A DNA stretch of 64,000 bases from Fluviispira vulneris (GCF_014281055.1 NZ_JACRSE010000006.1:206999-270998); one strand, 5' to 3'. Counted from the stretch's first letter, positions 42,114 through 52,037 are shown. Made by a program: numbers and translations. The notes: generated by a model from the sequence alone, not told the origin.

Positions 42114-43445
42114 ATGGATTTGAATGTTCTAATCGTCGGCGGAGGAATACACGGAACAGGGCTTTTGCACGATCTTGCGACTCGCAATGTACCGGGCGTG
42201 CACTTAGTTGAAAAAAGTTTACTTTCTTCAGGAACATCAAGCAAAAGCACAAAGCTTGTGCATGGGGGGCTTAGATATCTTGAACACCTCAATCAATGGG
42301 GACTTGTGCATGAAGCTCTTAAAGAAAGAGCTATTTTATTACGTTTACTTAGAGATATAGTTAAACCTCTGCCCTTTGTTCTACCTAATTTTAAAGGTGA
42401 CAAAAGACCACCTTGGTTAATTCGCATGGGGCTCTTCTTTTATGATCTTTTGGCAGGAGATGGCGGGTTGCCATCTGCTAGTACAATAAATAAAAAAAAT
42501 ATTCTTAGCTACGCACCTTATTTAAATCCTGAAAAAGTTGAAAAAGAAATGATAAGTGCATTTCAATATTACGATGCACAAATGCTTGATGATGTAATTA
42601 CAAGGATTGTTGCTGAAGCTGCTGTAAAACTCGGAGCGAGTTATGAAGAAAATGCTAAAGTAACTGAAGTCATTCCTATCCAGGATGGATATAAAGTAAC
42701 AATTGTCAGCAAAGATTCTACCAAAACTTTAACTACCAGAACAATTGTGAATGCCTCTGGCGCTTGGTGCAATGCAAATCTATTAAATTGGAATATTATC
42801 CCAAATATCACATGTCTATTGAATCTAGGCACGCACATAGTCTTTAACCCCGAAGCTGTGCCCAACGGTGATATTACAAAAAATTCTGCGACACTTATTC
42901 AAGAACCTGATGGAAGAATCGTATTTTTTATACCATGGTTTGGTAAATGGCTCTATGGCACCACAGAATCTATTCTTGTCGGTGAACCGTCCCATGTTCG
43001 TTATCCGGAAGAAGATAAAGCTTATCTTATGCACACCGCTAAAGAAACACTCAATTTGCACGATGCTGAAAAAAATATTTCTGAAATTTTCTGTGGTGTC
43101 CGTTGTATGCCTCTGCATGTAAAAGCAAATATTAAAAATTTTAACTCTACTTGGAATAATGAACCTTTTAATTCACCCTTTTATGTAAGACAACTTGATA
43201 AAAATATATCCGGTTTATCGAGAGAAACAGTTCTCGACGAAGTTCTGCCAGGATTAATTACAATTTATGGTGGGAAATACACAACATATCGTTCTATTTC
43301 AGAAAAAATAGGTGCTCTCCTTTCACGAAAATTAAAATTAGGATCTTCGACAGGAACACACTTAGCTGAAAATTGGTTTTTATCTGAACTCATGCAAGAA
43401 AAACCCAGTTTATTTTCATCCTCTGCCAATCTTCGTCAGATGTAA
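42114..43445 (+). CDS. Short GlpD-like FAD-dependent glycerol-3-phosphate dehydrogenase
   Basis: 443 aa. FAD motif VLIVGGGIHGTGLLHDLATR, then SSGTSSKSTKLVHGGLRYLEH (typical GlpD), VNASGAWCN, RIVFFIPWFGKWLYGTTES and GGKYTTYRSISEKIG. GlpD oxidises glycerol-3-phosphate to dihydroxyacetone phosphate and feeds electrons to quinone. Usual length is about 500-570. Here the protein ends about 60 residues after the GGKxTTYR motif, so the C-terminal helical cap is absent. It could be a natural short form or a slightly truncated gene. No glpF or glpK nearby. Starts 15 bp after the desulfurase-like gene. Confidence 0.82.
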   Translation: MDLNVLIVGGGIHGTGLLHDLATRNVPGVHLVEKSLLSSGTSSKSTKLVHGGLRYLEHLNQWGLVHEALKERAILLRLLRDIVKPLPFVLPNFKGDKRPPWLIRMGLFFYDLLAGDGGLPSASTINKKNILSYAPYLNPEKVEKEMISAFQYYDAQMLDDVITRIVAEAAVKLGASYEENAKVTEVIPIQDGYKVTIVSKDSTKTLTTRTIVNASGAWCNANLLNWNIIPNITCLLNLGTHIVFNPEAVPNGDITKNSATLIQEPDGRIVFFIPWFGKWLYGTTESILVGEPSHVRYPEEDKAYLMHTAKETLNLHDAEKNISEIFCGVRCMPLHVKANIKNFNSTWNNEPFNSPFYVRQLDKNISGLSRETVLDEVLPGLITIYGGKYTTYRSISEKIGALLSRKLKLGSSTGTHLAENWFLSELMQEKPSLFSSSANLRQM

Positions 43446-43521
43446 AAATTTTCCTCACTTCACAAGTCTCTCACTTTTGAATATAGTTAATCTTGTATTA
43501 AATATATTTCGTGAGGTCTCT

Positions 43522-44775
43522 ATGCTTTCAGCTAAAATTCAGTCTCGACTTTCTCACTTTTTTCAAAAACAGCTTTTCTTACAAGTCGTTATAGCAGTCA
43601 TACTTGGTATAATCGTTGGTGTAACTCTACCAAGTCATGCTATAGATTTAAAAATCATTGCTGTTTTATTTATTCGCTTGATAAAAATGGTTATCACTCC
43701 CGTTGTTTTTGTTTCCATTGTACTCGGAGTGTGTGCAAACAAAGAGCATCGAAGTATAGGAAAACTTGCTTTTAAAACTTTGATATATTTTGAAATTATG
43801 TCTATAGTAGCCGTGCTTATTACCTTTGGTTATATGTTTTTATTGCAACCTGGAAGTGGTTTTAATATTGGTTTATTCAATGGCATCGATGTGTCAAAAT
43901 TTAAACCGAAAGAAGGATCGACTGGTGGGTTTATGGAATTTATTACCCACATGGTACCTGAAAGTGTGTTTGGTACTTTAGCCGGAGACAATTTACTTGC
44001 AGTTATCGTTCTAGCAGTTATTTTTTCTGTTGCTATTTTGCAAATAGAAGAAACGACAAAAGTTGTTACGTTCTTTAAGCATGCAAACGATGTCTTTTTT
44101 AAAATGATTGCTCTTATTTCTCGAGTTTCTCCAATCGCAGCTTTTGCCGCAATTTCAGCAACTGTGGGATCCCAAGGAATTGGTGCCCTCACAATGCTTG
44201 GTTATTTTATATTAGTCATGGGCATTAGCATGGTAACATTTTGGGTTATCGTTTATATCGTAGGTAAATTTTACGGTTTTAGCGCAATAAAACTAATGAG
44301 ACATATAAAAGAAGAAATGTCTATTGCTTTTGGTACGTCTTCTTCCGAATCCGTCTTTCCTCAGTTAATGAATAAACTTGAAACTTTTGGATGTTCTAAA
44401 AAAGTTGTGAGCTTTGTTCTTCCGACTGGATATGCTTTTAATTTAGATGGGACAGCTATTTATGTAACCGCAGGTGCTATTTTTATTCAGCAAGCTTATA
44501 ATATTCCCTTTGGTTTTCCGGAATATCTCGGATTATTTTTAACTATACTTATCGTTTCTAAAGGTGCGGCTGGAATTACGGGCGCAGGTTTTGTTACTTT
44601 ATCTGCGATATTAGCAGCAATGCCAAATCATATTATACCTATCGAAGGATTAGCATTGTTATTAGGAATTGATCGTTTTATGTCCGACGCACGCGTTGTC
44701 ACAAATATTGTAGGGAATACGGTTGGTACGGTCATTATTGCAAAATCGGAAGATGAGTTTAAATTAAGGAAGTAG
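43522..44775 (+). CDS. Dicarboxylate/glutamate:cation symporter (DAACS family)
   Basis: 417 aa from the ATG at 43522 (GTGAGG 6 nt upstream; the TTG at 43477 has no ribosome site). Eight membrane helices and two hairpins expected. Diagnostic motifs: serine-rich hairpin GTSSSESVFPQLMNKLE, VLPTGYAFNLDGTAIYVTAGAIFIQQ, and GAAGITGAGFVTLSAIL then GIDRFMSDARVVTNIVGNTVGTVI. The DxxxxxxN pair binds substrate and cation. Takes up glutamate, aspartate or C4-dicarboxylates with H+ or Na+. Single gene; its upstream neighbour is the GlpD-like gene, 76 bp away. Confidence 0.93.
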   Translation: MLSAKIQSRLSHFFQKQLFLQVVIAVILGIIVGVTLPSHAIDLKIIAVLFIRLIKMVITPVVFVSIVLGVCANKEHRSIGKLAFKTLIYFEIMSIVAVLITFGYMFLLQPGSGFNIGLFNGIDVSKFKPKEGSTGGFMEFITHMVPESVFGTLAGDNLLAVIVLAVIFSVAILQIEETTKVVTFFKHANDVFFKMIALISRVSPIAAFAAISATVGSQGIGALTMLGYFILVMGISMVTFWVIVYIVGKFYGFSAIKLMRHIKEEMSIAFGTSSSESVFPQLMNKLETFGCSKKVVSFVLPTGYAFNLDGTAIYVTAGAIFIQQAYNIPFGFPEYLGLFLTILIVSKGAAGITGAGFVTLSAILAAMPNHIIPIEGLALLLGIDRFMSDARVVTNIVGNTVGTVIIAKSEDEFKLRK

Positions 44776-44975
44776 CGACTCACATTTTAATTTATTAATA
44801 TTTATATTTATCTATAAAATATCTGTACAAATCAAATAAAAAATTGACATATAAAAAAATAAAATATAGAACTTTCTGATAGCTCGCTCAATTGCTAAGC
44901 TATATATCCTATTTCCTATTTTAGTTCCTAGCATTTCTAAAATAATAATTGTTATTTTTCTAAGGAGTTATATAC

Positions 44976-45938
44976 GTGAAAAAGTTTCTTTTGCCTAATT
45001 TTATACTTTTATCTTTAGCAATATTATCATTCTTCAAATCCACTCATGCTTTTGCTGATAGCGTCATATATCCAAACGACAATTCCCGAATTATTTTCCC
45101 TGCAGAAAAAGAAAATATTTCTTTATCCGTTAACCCCTATGATATCCGCACAAAATTAATGCCAGGTCAATTTGTTGCGTTTAACGGAAATTATTTCTTT
45201 AAAATTCGAGTCGCAGAAAATAATACAATTAAAATTGATTTGCCTCAATCACTTGATTGCCTAATTTATGAAATCTGTAGCTTTTCTTCATTAGCAAGCT
45301 TTACAACTAAAGCAAAAATTCAAAATATTGAAGGCTATTATGCATTTTTTAAACTTGTACATGAAAAAAGAAACCTAAGACCTCTCTCTGATGAAAATAA
45401 AAAACAAGTAAAAAACTTTAAATTTGAGCTTAAAGCAAGTTACAATACTCCTTCAGAGCTTATTTTAAAATCTCCCGATAGAACCACTCAAATACTGGAA
45501 ATAAGAACTATTGCAGAAGCGAAGAACTTTGCAAAACACTCTGAGCAAATCACTCAAGGGAATTATTATGCACGCAAAACTGAAAACTATTCTTATCAAG
45601 TGACTGTTTCGGAAGAAAATAAAATATCTGTTTCTTTACCACAGACAATTTGTCTTTTTGATCCCATTTGTAATAAACTTGGTATTGAGAAATATGCAGG
45701 TTCCGCAGTGGCATATAAAATTCATCAGTATAAAAAAGCATTTGAACTAAAAGATATTAAGAGCAATCAAGTTATTCTCAATAATAAAGGACAAAGTGTT
45801 CTGGAAAACATCAAAATAGTTATCACGACAAATTATAATATTCCTGAAACTTTATACATTAAGAGAGAGAACCAAAGAAATTGGGAAAAACACACATTAT
45901 TGAGGGACTCACAAAAGCATCTTTTAATTAAAAATTAA
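44976..45938 (+). CDS. Exported protein with two tandem homologous domains
   Basis: 320 aa, GTG start, AAGGAG 8-9 nt upstream. Signal peptide MKKFLLPNFILLSLAILSFF...HAFA. Two repeats of about 110 residues: YFFKIRVAENNTIKIDLPQS...CLIYEICSFSSLASFTTKAKI...NFKFELKASYNTPSELILKS (about 70-170) and YSYQVTVSEENKISVSLPQT...CLFDPICNKLGIEKYAGSAVAYKI...NIKIVITTNYNIPETLYIKR (about 200-305). Each has a CxxxxxC pair, suggesting one disulfide per domain, and a beta-rich pattern. I recognise no family. It is probably periplasmic or secreted. A terminator follows. Confidence 0.7.
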   Translation: MKKFLLPNFILLSLAILSFFKSTHAFADSVIYPNDNSRIIFPAEKENISLSVNPYDIRTKLMPGQFVAFNGNYFFKIRVAENNTIKIDLPQSLDCLIYEICSFSSLASFTTKAKIQNIEGYYAFFKLVHEKRNLRPLSDENKKQVKNFKFELKASYNTPSELILKSPDRTTQILEIRTIAEAKNFAKHSEQITQGNYYARKTENYSYQVTVSEENKISVSLPQTICLFDPICNKLGIEKYAGSAVAYKIHQYKKAFELKDIKSNQVILNNKGQSVLENIKIVITTNYNIPETLYIKRENQRNWEKHTLLRDSQKHLLIKN

Positions 45939-45973
45939 TTAAAGGAAGTTATATTCTTTCTTTAAGGAAGAAC

Positions 45974-46003
45974 AAAATAGAGGGTTTATACCCTCTATTT
46001 TTA
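45974..46003. terminator. Terminator after the duplicated-domain protein
   Basis: Perfect 12-bp arms AAAATAGAGGGT (45974-45985) and ACCCTCTATTTT (45990-46001), 4-nt loop, T-rich on the + side and A-rich on the other, lying between convergent genes. Confidence 0.85.
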
Positions 46004-46048
46004 ATAATAATTTTCATTTATATGAAGAGAGACTTTTCTAGTTAAAAC

Positions 46049-47200
46049 CTAAAGGCGAAGCTCAATCACCATACCCTCTGTACCCTGCTTAATGACATAA
46101 TCGCAACCCGCTGCAGTTGCGAGGTCTATCCAAGTCACAAAACTGATAAGGGCAAATAAAGTGTTTGGACTGTTGGGATCGGGAGCAATCAAGAGCATTC
46201 CTTGTTCAATTCGTTCATTTACACTCAGCTCTGAATTGCGCATAAGATCGAAAAATTCTTCTGGGAACGCCATTCCTTCACACTCCCAGCGGGCACTGAT
46301 CTTTCCATCCACACTTTTAGCTGAAAATACTACTCCGTTCCCACGTCGGGCAAAATAGACGGAACTGCGCCAAGGACCTACAAGCAATCTGCGTAACACA
46401 GCCTCATTCGTGCTTGCCTTCAGAGGTGTCACAATAGCTTGCTCAATATTTATGCCTTTGCGCCGCCAAGTTGTGTCGAAGGTTTCTGCGACATCTCTGA
46501 ATATTTGCGACACATCCATATTTTGTGGAGGAGATTTTACGATAAGTTTTTCAATAATCCCTTTAGGATCATTGGCTAAATATATTTCAAACTCATTCAA
46601 ACTGTCTACAACATCATTCCAACGTCTTTTTAATAAAGAATTGGGATCGGCTCCGCTTATCGAGGAAAAGGGATCCGGGGATCGCTCTTGCTTTTGTTTT
46701 AAAAAAGATTTTTCCATCGCATATGCGCGTACCTGTTGAATAAACTGATAGAGCGCCATTTCTGGAGCAGGTATCCCTTTTCTTGGCTCTTCTGGATGCA
46801 CATTTCCTTGAAAGTATTTGATACCAAGCGCAACTAAATTCATATCTTCATTCTTGGGTGATAAATATGAACAGATAGCACCAATTTTATAAAATAAGAA
46901 AAAAATAGAGAATATAAGTGAAAGAACCCCACCCCCCGCATAAATAAAAAGTTTGAGTCCATGCGATTCACTTAAAAAACAATAAGAAAAAAAGACACCA
47001 GCAGCTACTGCAAAAAGGAGAGAAAAGAAAAATGGAGCAACCAATGACACACCTTGTTTTACATGTATAGCTTTATCAATAATATTTTCAGGTGTGTTTT
47101 TTTGCACACGACTTGTCTGCTGAGCTGTATTTGCTTTTTTTTTGCGAACATACCAAGGTTCTGGATCATTTCGTTGCGACTGGAGCATAAGCGGGTCCAC
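46049..47200 (-). CDS. Hypothetical membrane protein downstream of recJ
   Basis: 383 aa. N-terminal 50 residues basic and cytoplasmic, then two membrane segments (VAPFFFSLLFAVAAGVFFSYCF and LFIYAGGGVLSLIFSIFFLFY), then about 270 cytoplasmic residues. The second half (MDVSQIFRDVAETFDTTWRRKGINIEQAIVTPLKASTNEAVLRRLLVGPWRSSVYFARRGNGVVFSAK) has the spacing of a histidine-kinase/GHKL ATPase start (late dimer helix, N-like box) but without a clear N-box Asn or G-boxes, so any link is weak. It lies 74 bp after recJ in the same direction and may be the last gene of the sec-recJ operon. Function unknown. Confidence 0.6.
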   Translation of the reverse strand: MDPLMLQSQRNDPEPWYVRKKKANTAQQTSRVQKNTPENIIDKAIHVKQGVSLVAPFFFSLLFAVAAGVFFSYCFLSESHGLKLFIYAGGGVLSLIFSIFFLFYKIGAICSYLSPKNEDMNLVALGIKYFQGNVHPEEPRKGIPAPEMALYQFIQQVRAYAMEKSFLKQKQERSPDPFSSISGADPNSLLKRRWNDVVDSLNEFEIYLANDPKGIIEKLIVKSPPQNMDVSQIFRDVAETFDTTWRRKGINIEQAIVTPLKASTNEAVLRRLLVGPWRSSVYFARRGNGVVFSAKSVDGKISARWECEGMAFPEEFFDLMRNSELSVNERIEQGMLLIAPDPNSPNTLFALISFVTWIDLATAAGCDYVIKQGTEGMVIELRL

Positions 47201-47274
47201 TCAATTTAATTAGAAAAAAGAAATGTTTTATACAACTTTACCCTTATCAAATAAAAAGAAAATGAGGAAATAGA

Positions 47275-49068
47275 TCAGCTCGAATAAATGACGGGAGCGT
47301 AATCAATAACCTTAATTTCGGGAGAGATCTTACCATTCCAGTTTCCAAGTTTGGCTTCGACCACCAGTTGTATATCAACGCCAGTTGCTAAAAACTCTTC
47401 GAAAATATCGGCCATGCCAAAAGCGGTCACCCAGACATCTCGAGCATTTTCTAAGAGCAAAACTTTTGCATGTCCCTGGGACAAGTCCTTACCCATACGT
47501 TTAACGTGTTTCACCTGCGCAGGTCCAACAAGCCAACGTGTCCTTGGATTTTCAACACCATAGGGTTCGAACTGCTCTAATTTTCGCAAAAAATGCGGGC
47601 TCATATCATTGAGTGACAAAATACCATCGACATGCAAAAGAGGAATTTTGTCTTGAGCTAGTATGATCTCACCAGCTTTTTTTGCAAGATATTCTCTTAA
47701 CCAAGGAAGCTTTTCTGGCGCAAGTGTCAATCCCACTGCATGGAAATGACCACCAAACGAGATGAACTCATGCCTCACTTCATTGAGAACAGAAAAGAGA
47801 TCGAAAGAATGTGTCGATCTTCCACTCCCTTTTAGTTTGCCATCAAGTGTCCCAAAAACCAAAACTGGACGATAAAATTTATCGAGCACACGGGTGGCAA
47901 CAAGCCCCACAACCCCAGGGTGCCAGTCTTCTTTGTGCAAGACCAAAGCTTCAGGAAGTTCTGCTAGAGCAGCCACTTGTGCAAGAGCTTCTTGGGTGAA
48001 AGCTTTTTCAAGCTGTTGCCGCTCTGAGTTTTCCGCATGTAAAAATTGCGCCATTTCTAAAATATTTTGATCTTCATTAGTATAAAGGATGTCTACACTA
48101 CGCAATGCATTGCCCAAACGACCAGCTGCATTGAGACGTGGGCCAATTTTAAAGCCAACATCGACAGAATCGATTTTGGAGTTTTCGTTCCAACCTGCAA
48201 GTTTAAGCAGATGAAATAAACCCAAGCGGTTACCGTTTTGGATATTTTGGCTTAAGACTTCAAGGCCAACTTTACACAACGTATGATTGACTCCAGTTAA
48301 AGGTGCCATATCTGCAATTGTGCCAAGAGCAACATAGTCTAAATAATTTTTTAGGTTAATGGGGCAGGCCATCCCCTGCTCACGCAAAAGCGCACGCAAA
48401 GCAATCATGAGATAAAAAGCAACGCCGACACCAGCAAGCATGCGATAAGGAAACAAACAATCTTTTTGCTTAGGATTTAATATTGCAAAAGCATTTGGGA
48501 GAGTAGGAGGAATATCATGATGATCCGTAATAATAACATCGAGATTTAAAGACAAAGCATGTTCGCATGCATCGACCGCAGCAATCCCATTATCTACAGT
48601 AATGACAAGGGTTGTTCCCTTGTCAGCTATTTTTTGCAAGCCAATTTTATTTAAGCCATATCCTTCAACGAGACGATCAGGAATATATACATCAACTGGA
48701 TAGTTTATATCAGTAAAAAAATGCTTAAGCATGGCACAAGATGTTGTGCCATCTACATCATAATCACCAAAAATAGTTATTTTTTCTTTTTTCTGCATCG
48801 CAGAAACAATGCGCTCTGCAGCTTTACGAATATCTTTTAATGACCAAGGTTCTGGTAACAGAGAAAGAGGTGATGCATCCTCTTTCATTGTTTTTCCATC
48901 AAGCAAAGAAACTTTTTTTTGCGAAATATATTGGTCAATTTCTTTACCATTTTCTGCAAAAATCTTTCTTAATTTCCAAGTAAACCGACTTGTTATACAT
49001 AAATTTTCTTTATTTAAAATAAAATTTTGTGAAGTCAATTTACTTTGAGAAAGAACTGCTAATTCCAT
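47275..49068 (-). CDS. recJ: Single-stranded-DNA exonuclease RecJ
   Basis: 597 aa, DHH phosphoesterase. Motifs in order: ITIFGDYDVDGTTSCAML (DxD), TLVITVDNGIAA, DVIITDHHDIPP (DHH), ILNPKQKDC, GTIADMAPL and GPRLNAAGRLGNA, then the DHHA1 region with SGRSTHSFDLFSVLNEVRHEFISFGGHFHAVGLTL (GGHxxAxG) and a C-terminal OB-like part. It digests 5'-ended single strands in recombination and mismatch repair. The ATG directly follows the secF stop codon with no spacer, so its ribosome site lies in the end of secF (CAGGAT) and translation is probably coupled. Confidence 0.95.
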   Translation of the reverse strand: MELAVLSQSKLTSQNFILNKENLCITSRFTWKLRKIFAENGKEIDQYISQKKVSLLDGKTMKEDASPLSLLPEPWSLKDIRKAAERIVSAMQKKEKITIFGDYDVDGTTSCAMLKHFFTDINYPVDVYIPDRLVEGYGLNKIGLQKIADKGTTLVITVDNGIAAVDACEHALSLNLDVIITDHHDIPPTLPNAFAILNPKQKDCLFPYRMLAGVGVAFYLMIALRALLREQGMACPINLKNYLDYVALGTIADMAPLTGVNHTLCKVGLEVLSQNIQNGNRLGLFHLLKLAGWNENSKIDSVDVGFKIGPRLNAAGRLGNALRSVDILYTNEDQNILEMAQFLHAENSERQQLEKAFTQEALAQVAALAELPEALVLHKEDWHPGVVGLVATRVLDKFYRPVLVFGTLDGKLKGSGRSTHSFDLFSVLNEVRHEFISFGGHFHAVGLTLAPEKLPWLREYLAKKAGEIILAQDKIPLLHVDGILSLNDMSPHFLRKLEQFEPYGVENPRTRWLVGPAQVKHVKRMGKDLSQGHAKVLLLENARDVWVTAFGMADIFEEFLATGVDIQLVVEAKLGNWNGKISPEIKVIDYAPVIYSS

Positions 49069-50124
49069 TTATTTTTTATCCTGCGGAACTTTTTTTCTAA
49101 CATTTATAGGTGGTGCATAGTCTTTTGGCCGTACTTCTTTTGCTAATTCTTTCGCATCTTTTTTCTTCCAGCCTAATTTATTAAGGTAACCATCCATCAT
49201 AAGAGTTAAAGGTGCAGCAACATAAATAGATGAGTACGTACCGACCACTATACCCACAAGCATTGTGATAGCAAAGTCTTCAATAGATCCGCCCCCTAAA
49301 ATAGAAAGCACAAGAAGAGCTAATATACCTGTGGTTGATGTTAAAATAGTGCGGTTCATGGTTTGACTGATACTGCGATTTACCACATCAATCATGGGCA
49401 TTTTGGGTTGCAGTGTGCGTGTTTCACGAATTCGGTCATAAACAATCACAGTGTCATTAATGGAATATCCAACAATTGTTAAAAATGCAGCGATAGAAAC
49501 TGTGGTAAATGGACGACCAAATAAGGTCATCACTCCAAGAGCTATCACAACGTTGTGCACAAGGCAGAGAACTGCACCTGGAGCAAAACGCGAGTCAAAA
49601 CGAAACGCAATATAAATAAGAATACCTATGCAAGAAAGTAACAAAGCCATATAACCTTTGTACTCGTCTTCTTTTCCAACTTTCCCAGAGATATTAGTAA
49701 TCGAGGCTATCTGGATTTTTTCAGCACCAAATTCAGCTTTTAATGCGCTTACCAATTTGTCTGCGCGGTTTGTCGTAGCACTTTCATCTTGCCCTTTCTC
49801 ACGTTGCATTCGGACAATATAAGACTCTGAATTGTCTTTACGGGCAGCAAGTGAGCCATACGTAGTGATTTCTGCATGATTAATTCCGGCTTTAGTAACA
49901 GCTTCATGCAATTGTTCACGGGTTATTGACTTGTTAAGGACATTGACTTGAATTTCAGCACCACCTAAGAAGTCGATACTGTAATTCAAACCTTTTATTC
50001 CAATGATTAATAAAGAAACAGCTACAAGAAAAACAGATATTCCGACTGTTACTTTACGCCATTTCATAAAATCAAAAAAATAATTGTGTGGGAAAACTTG
50101 AATATTTCCAATTTTAAAAGCCAT
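49069..50124 (-). CDS. secF: Protein translocase subunit SecF
   Basis: 351 aa inner-membrane protein. First helix in WRKVTVGISVFLVAVSLLIIGIKGLNYSIDFLGGAEIQV, containing the SecD/F signature (GxDFxGG, here IDFLGGAEI). A periplasmic domain of about 90 residues and five further helices with VGYSINDTVIVYDRIRET and SISQTMNRTILTSTTGILALL, both diagnostic. It works with SecD to pull proteins through SecYEG using the proton gradient. Starts 17 bp after secD. Its stop directly abuts the recJ start. The C-terminal tail is Lys-rich (KKVPQDKK). Confidence 0.97.
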   Translation of the reverse strand: MAFKIGNIQVFPHNYFFDFMKWRKVTVGISVFLVAVSLLIIGIKGLNYSIDFLGGAEIQVNVLNKSITREQLHEAVTKAGINHAEITTYGSLAARKDNSESYIVRMQREKGQDESATTNRADKLVSALKAEFGAEKIQIASITNISGKVGKEDEYKGYMALLLSCIGILIYIAFRFDSRFAPGAVLCLVHNVVIALGVMTLFGRPFTTVSIAAFLTIVGYSINDTVIVYDRIRETRTLQPKMPMIDVVNRSISQTMNRTILTSTTGILALLVLSILGGGSIEDFAITMLVGIVVGTYSSIYVAAPLTLMMDGYLNKLGWKKKDAKELAKEVRPKDYAPPINVRKKVPQDKK

Positions 50125-50141
50125 AATCGTTTTCCTCTTTT

Positions 50142-51932
50142 TTAACCAAATCTTTTTAATTTCGTTTTTTCAACCAACCACTGGCCAATGACTTCAGTTA
50201 CATAATAAGAAGTAAATAAAGTACAAATAATACCAGCTAACAATGTAACAGCGAAGCCTTTTACAGTTGGATTGCCATAAATAATAAGCACAATCCCTGC
50301 AACAGCAGAAGTAAAGTGAGCATCAATTAATGTACGAAAACTCGTATGGTATCCTTTGTAGAACGCTTGTTTTTGTGAAAATCCAGAACGAATTTCTTCA
50401 CGAATACGCTCATTGATAACTACGTTGCCATCCACTGCTATCGCCATTGTCAGCACAATTCCGGCAATACCAGGTAAAGTTAAAGTAGCGCCAAATAAGG
50501 CCATGAATGCTAAAATAAGCAGAACATTAAAGAGCATGGCAATATTTGCAACCAATCCAGAAATTCCATAAATAACAAGCATAATAACGATCACTAATAT
50601 GCCAGCAATGATTGTGGAAATAATACCGGAATGAATATTTTGCGCACCTTCACTTGGACCAATTTGTCTTTCTTCGACAACTTTTACAGATGCAGGAAGA
50701 GCGCCCGCACGTAATACCAAAGATAAATCCTGCGCTTGTTTCATCTGGTCAACCATATTGGTACTGCTACCCATGGTGATTTGCGCACTGCCTGTGGTGA
50801 TTGGTGAGTTTACAACCGGAGCACTCTGCACATTGCCATCAAGAATAATTGCAACTTGATGCGGTGCATTGTTCGGTTTAAAAGCTTCGGTCGTAATATC
50901 CCCAAAAAGTTTTGCGCCTTGTGGTTTAAACTTTAACGAAACAACATATTGTGGAATATAATTCTCAGTTGATTGTTGAGCTTGTGCATCTTCAATAAGA
51001 TCACCAGTTAATTTCGCATGCGCTTCCACTAAATAGGGAAGAGTTGAGATCGTTTTGATCGATTGTGCAGAAGGTGATGTCACCCTATGCAAAATAATTG
51101 TTGAATTTTTCGGGAGTTTATTTTTGTCACGTAACCACTGTGAAAGTGTTTCAATCGTTTCAGGCTGATTGGCATCTTCCGGGATTTTCAGTTCTTTCCG
51201 TGCTTCCTCAAGCAACTGTGGCAATTGCCCTTGTGGTATGCTGTTGAGCACTAACCTAAAGTCCAACTGTGCCGTGTTACCTAAAAGTTGCTTAGCCCTT
51301 TCGGTGTCCGACATACCTGGCAGTTCAACCATAATGCGGGTGTTACCAGCTTGGAAAATATTGGGTTCAGCCACACCAAATTGGTCAATACGATTGCGTA
51401 TGGTGTTGATGGCTTGCTGCATAAGTTGTTTTTCATAATCGCCTATATAACTGCGATTTGCTTGAAAATAAAGGGTCTTACCTTCAATTTTATCGAATAA
51501 AACCAGCAGAGTTTGCTCTTGTATTCTTTTTTGTACGAGTTGTGCTTTTGCGATGTTGTCGAGTTCTACAACTGTGGACAGGTCAGGATTGACTTTATAG
51601 GAAGTGATTTTCACTCCTTCAGAAGCAACAGAGTCTTTCGCAAGAGAAATGGAGCGATGAATAGAGTCTTGAATAGCTTTTTCAACTTCAACATTGAGAG
51701 TAAGAGACAATCCGCCCTTTAAATCGAGCCCTAAATTGATTCGAGCCGCTGGTAAAAGATTTTCAGACCATCTTTCATACCATTTTGTGGGCACGCCATT
51801 TGCATCTCTTTGCCATTCAGAAGGACTACCGAAAAAAGATGGAAGTGTATAAATTATACCAAATACAAGTGCACAAAGAATAATGACACTCTTAATCCAC
51901 CACATTGGTGGCATGGAGCTTTTGTTCTGCAT
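50142..51932 (-). CDS. secD: Protein translocase subunit SecD
   Basis: 596 aa from the ATG at 51932 (GGGTGA upstream; a TTG four codons earlier is less likely). First helix SVIILCALVFGIIYTLPSFFG, then INLGLDLKGGLSLTLNVEVE (DLKGG motif), the large periplasmic region with IRNRIDQFGVAEPNIFQAGNTRIMVELPGM and LRAGALPASVKVVEERQIGPSEG, and the C-terminal membrane block with LTMAIAVDGNVVINERIREE. It pairs with SecF in the accessory translocase. A strong hairpin with T-run sits between yajC and secD, so part of the transcription from yajC may stop before it. Confidence 0.97.
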   Translation of the reverse strand: MQNKSSMPPMWWIKSVIILCALVFGIIYTLPSFFGSPSEWQRDANGVPTKWYERWSENLLPAARINLGLDLKGGLSLTLNVEVEKAIQDSIHRSISLAKDSVASEGVKITSYKVNPDLSTVVELDNIAKAQLVQKRIQEQTLLVLFDKIEGKTLYFQANRSYIGDYEKQLMQQAINTIRNRIDQFGVAEPNIFQAGNTRIMVELPGMSDTERAKQLLGNTAQLDFRLVLNSIPQGQLPQLLEEARKELKIPEDANQPETIETLSQWLRDKNKLPKNSTIILHRVTSPSAQSIKTISTLPYLVEAHAKLTGDLIEDAQAQQSTENYIPQYVVSLKFKPQGAKLFGDITTEAFKPNNAPHQVAIILDGNVQSAPVVNSPITTGSAQITMGSSTNMVDQMKQAQDLSLVLRAGALPASVKVVEERQIGPSEGAQNIHSGIISTIIAGILVIVIMLVIYGISGLVANIAMLFNVLLILAFMALFGATLTLPGIAGIVLTMAIAVDGNVVINERIREEIRSGFSQKQAFYKGYHTSFRTLIDAHFTSAVAGIVLIIYGNPTVKGFAVTLLAGIICTLFTSYYVTEVIGQWLVEKTKLKRFG

Positions 51933-51978
51933 AAGTTCACCCAATGTCTATCAATTTAAAAAATCTTTGCAAAAAAGA

Positions 51979-52015
51979 AAAAACCGCCCACCCTATGCGA
52001 GCGGGCGGTTTTTCT
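51979..52015. terminator. Strong GC hairpin between yajC and secD
   Basis: Arms AAAAACCGCCC (51979-51989) and GGGCGGTTTTT (52003-52013) give an 11-bp stem with a 13-nt loop. A/T runs are on both sides, so it can act on the minus strand after yajC. It lies inside the expected yajC-secD-secF operon and suggests partial termination. Confidence 0.85.
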
Positions 52016-52037
52016 ATTTAAGAAGCAAAACCGACTC

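Noticed and set aside
47560..47580. GGTTCGAAC resembling a tRNA T-arm
   Set aside because: It lies inside recJ coding sequence with no acceptor or anticodon stems around it. No tRNA was found in the window.
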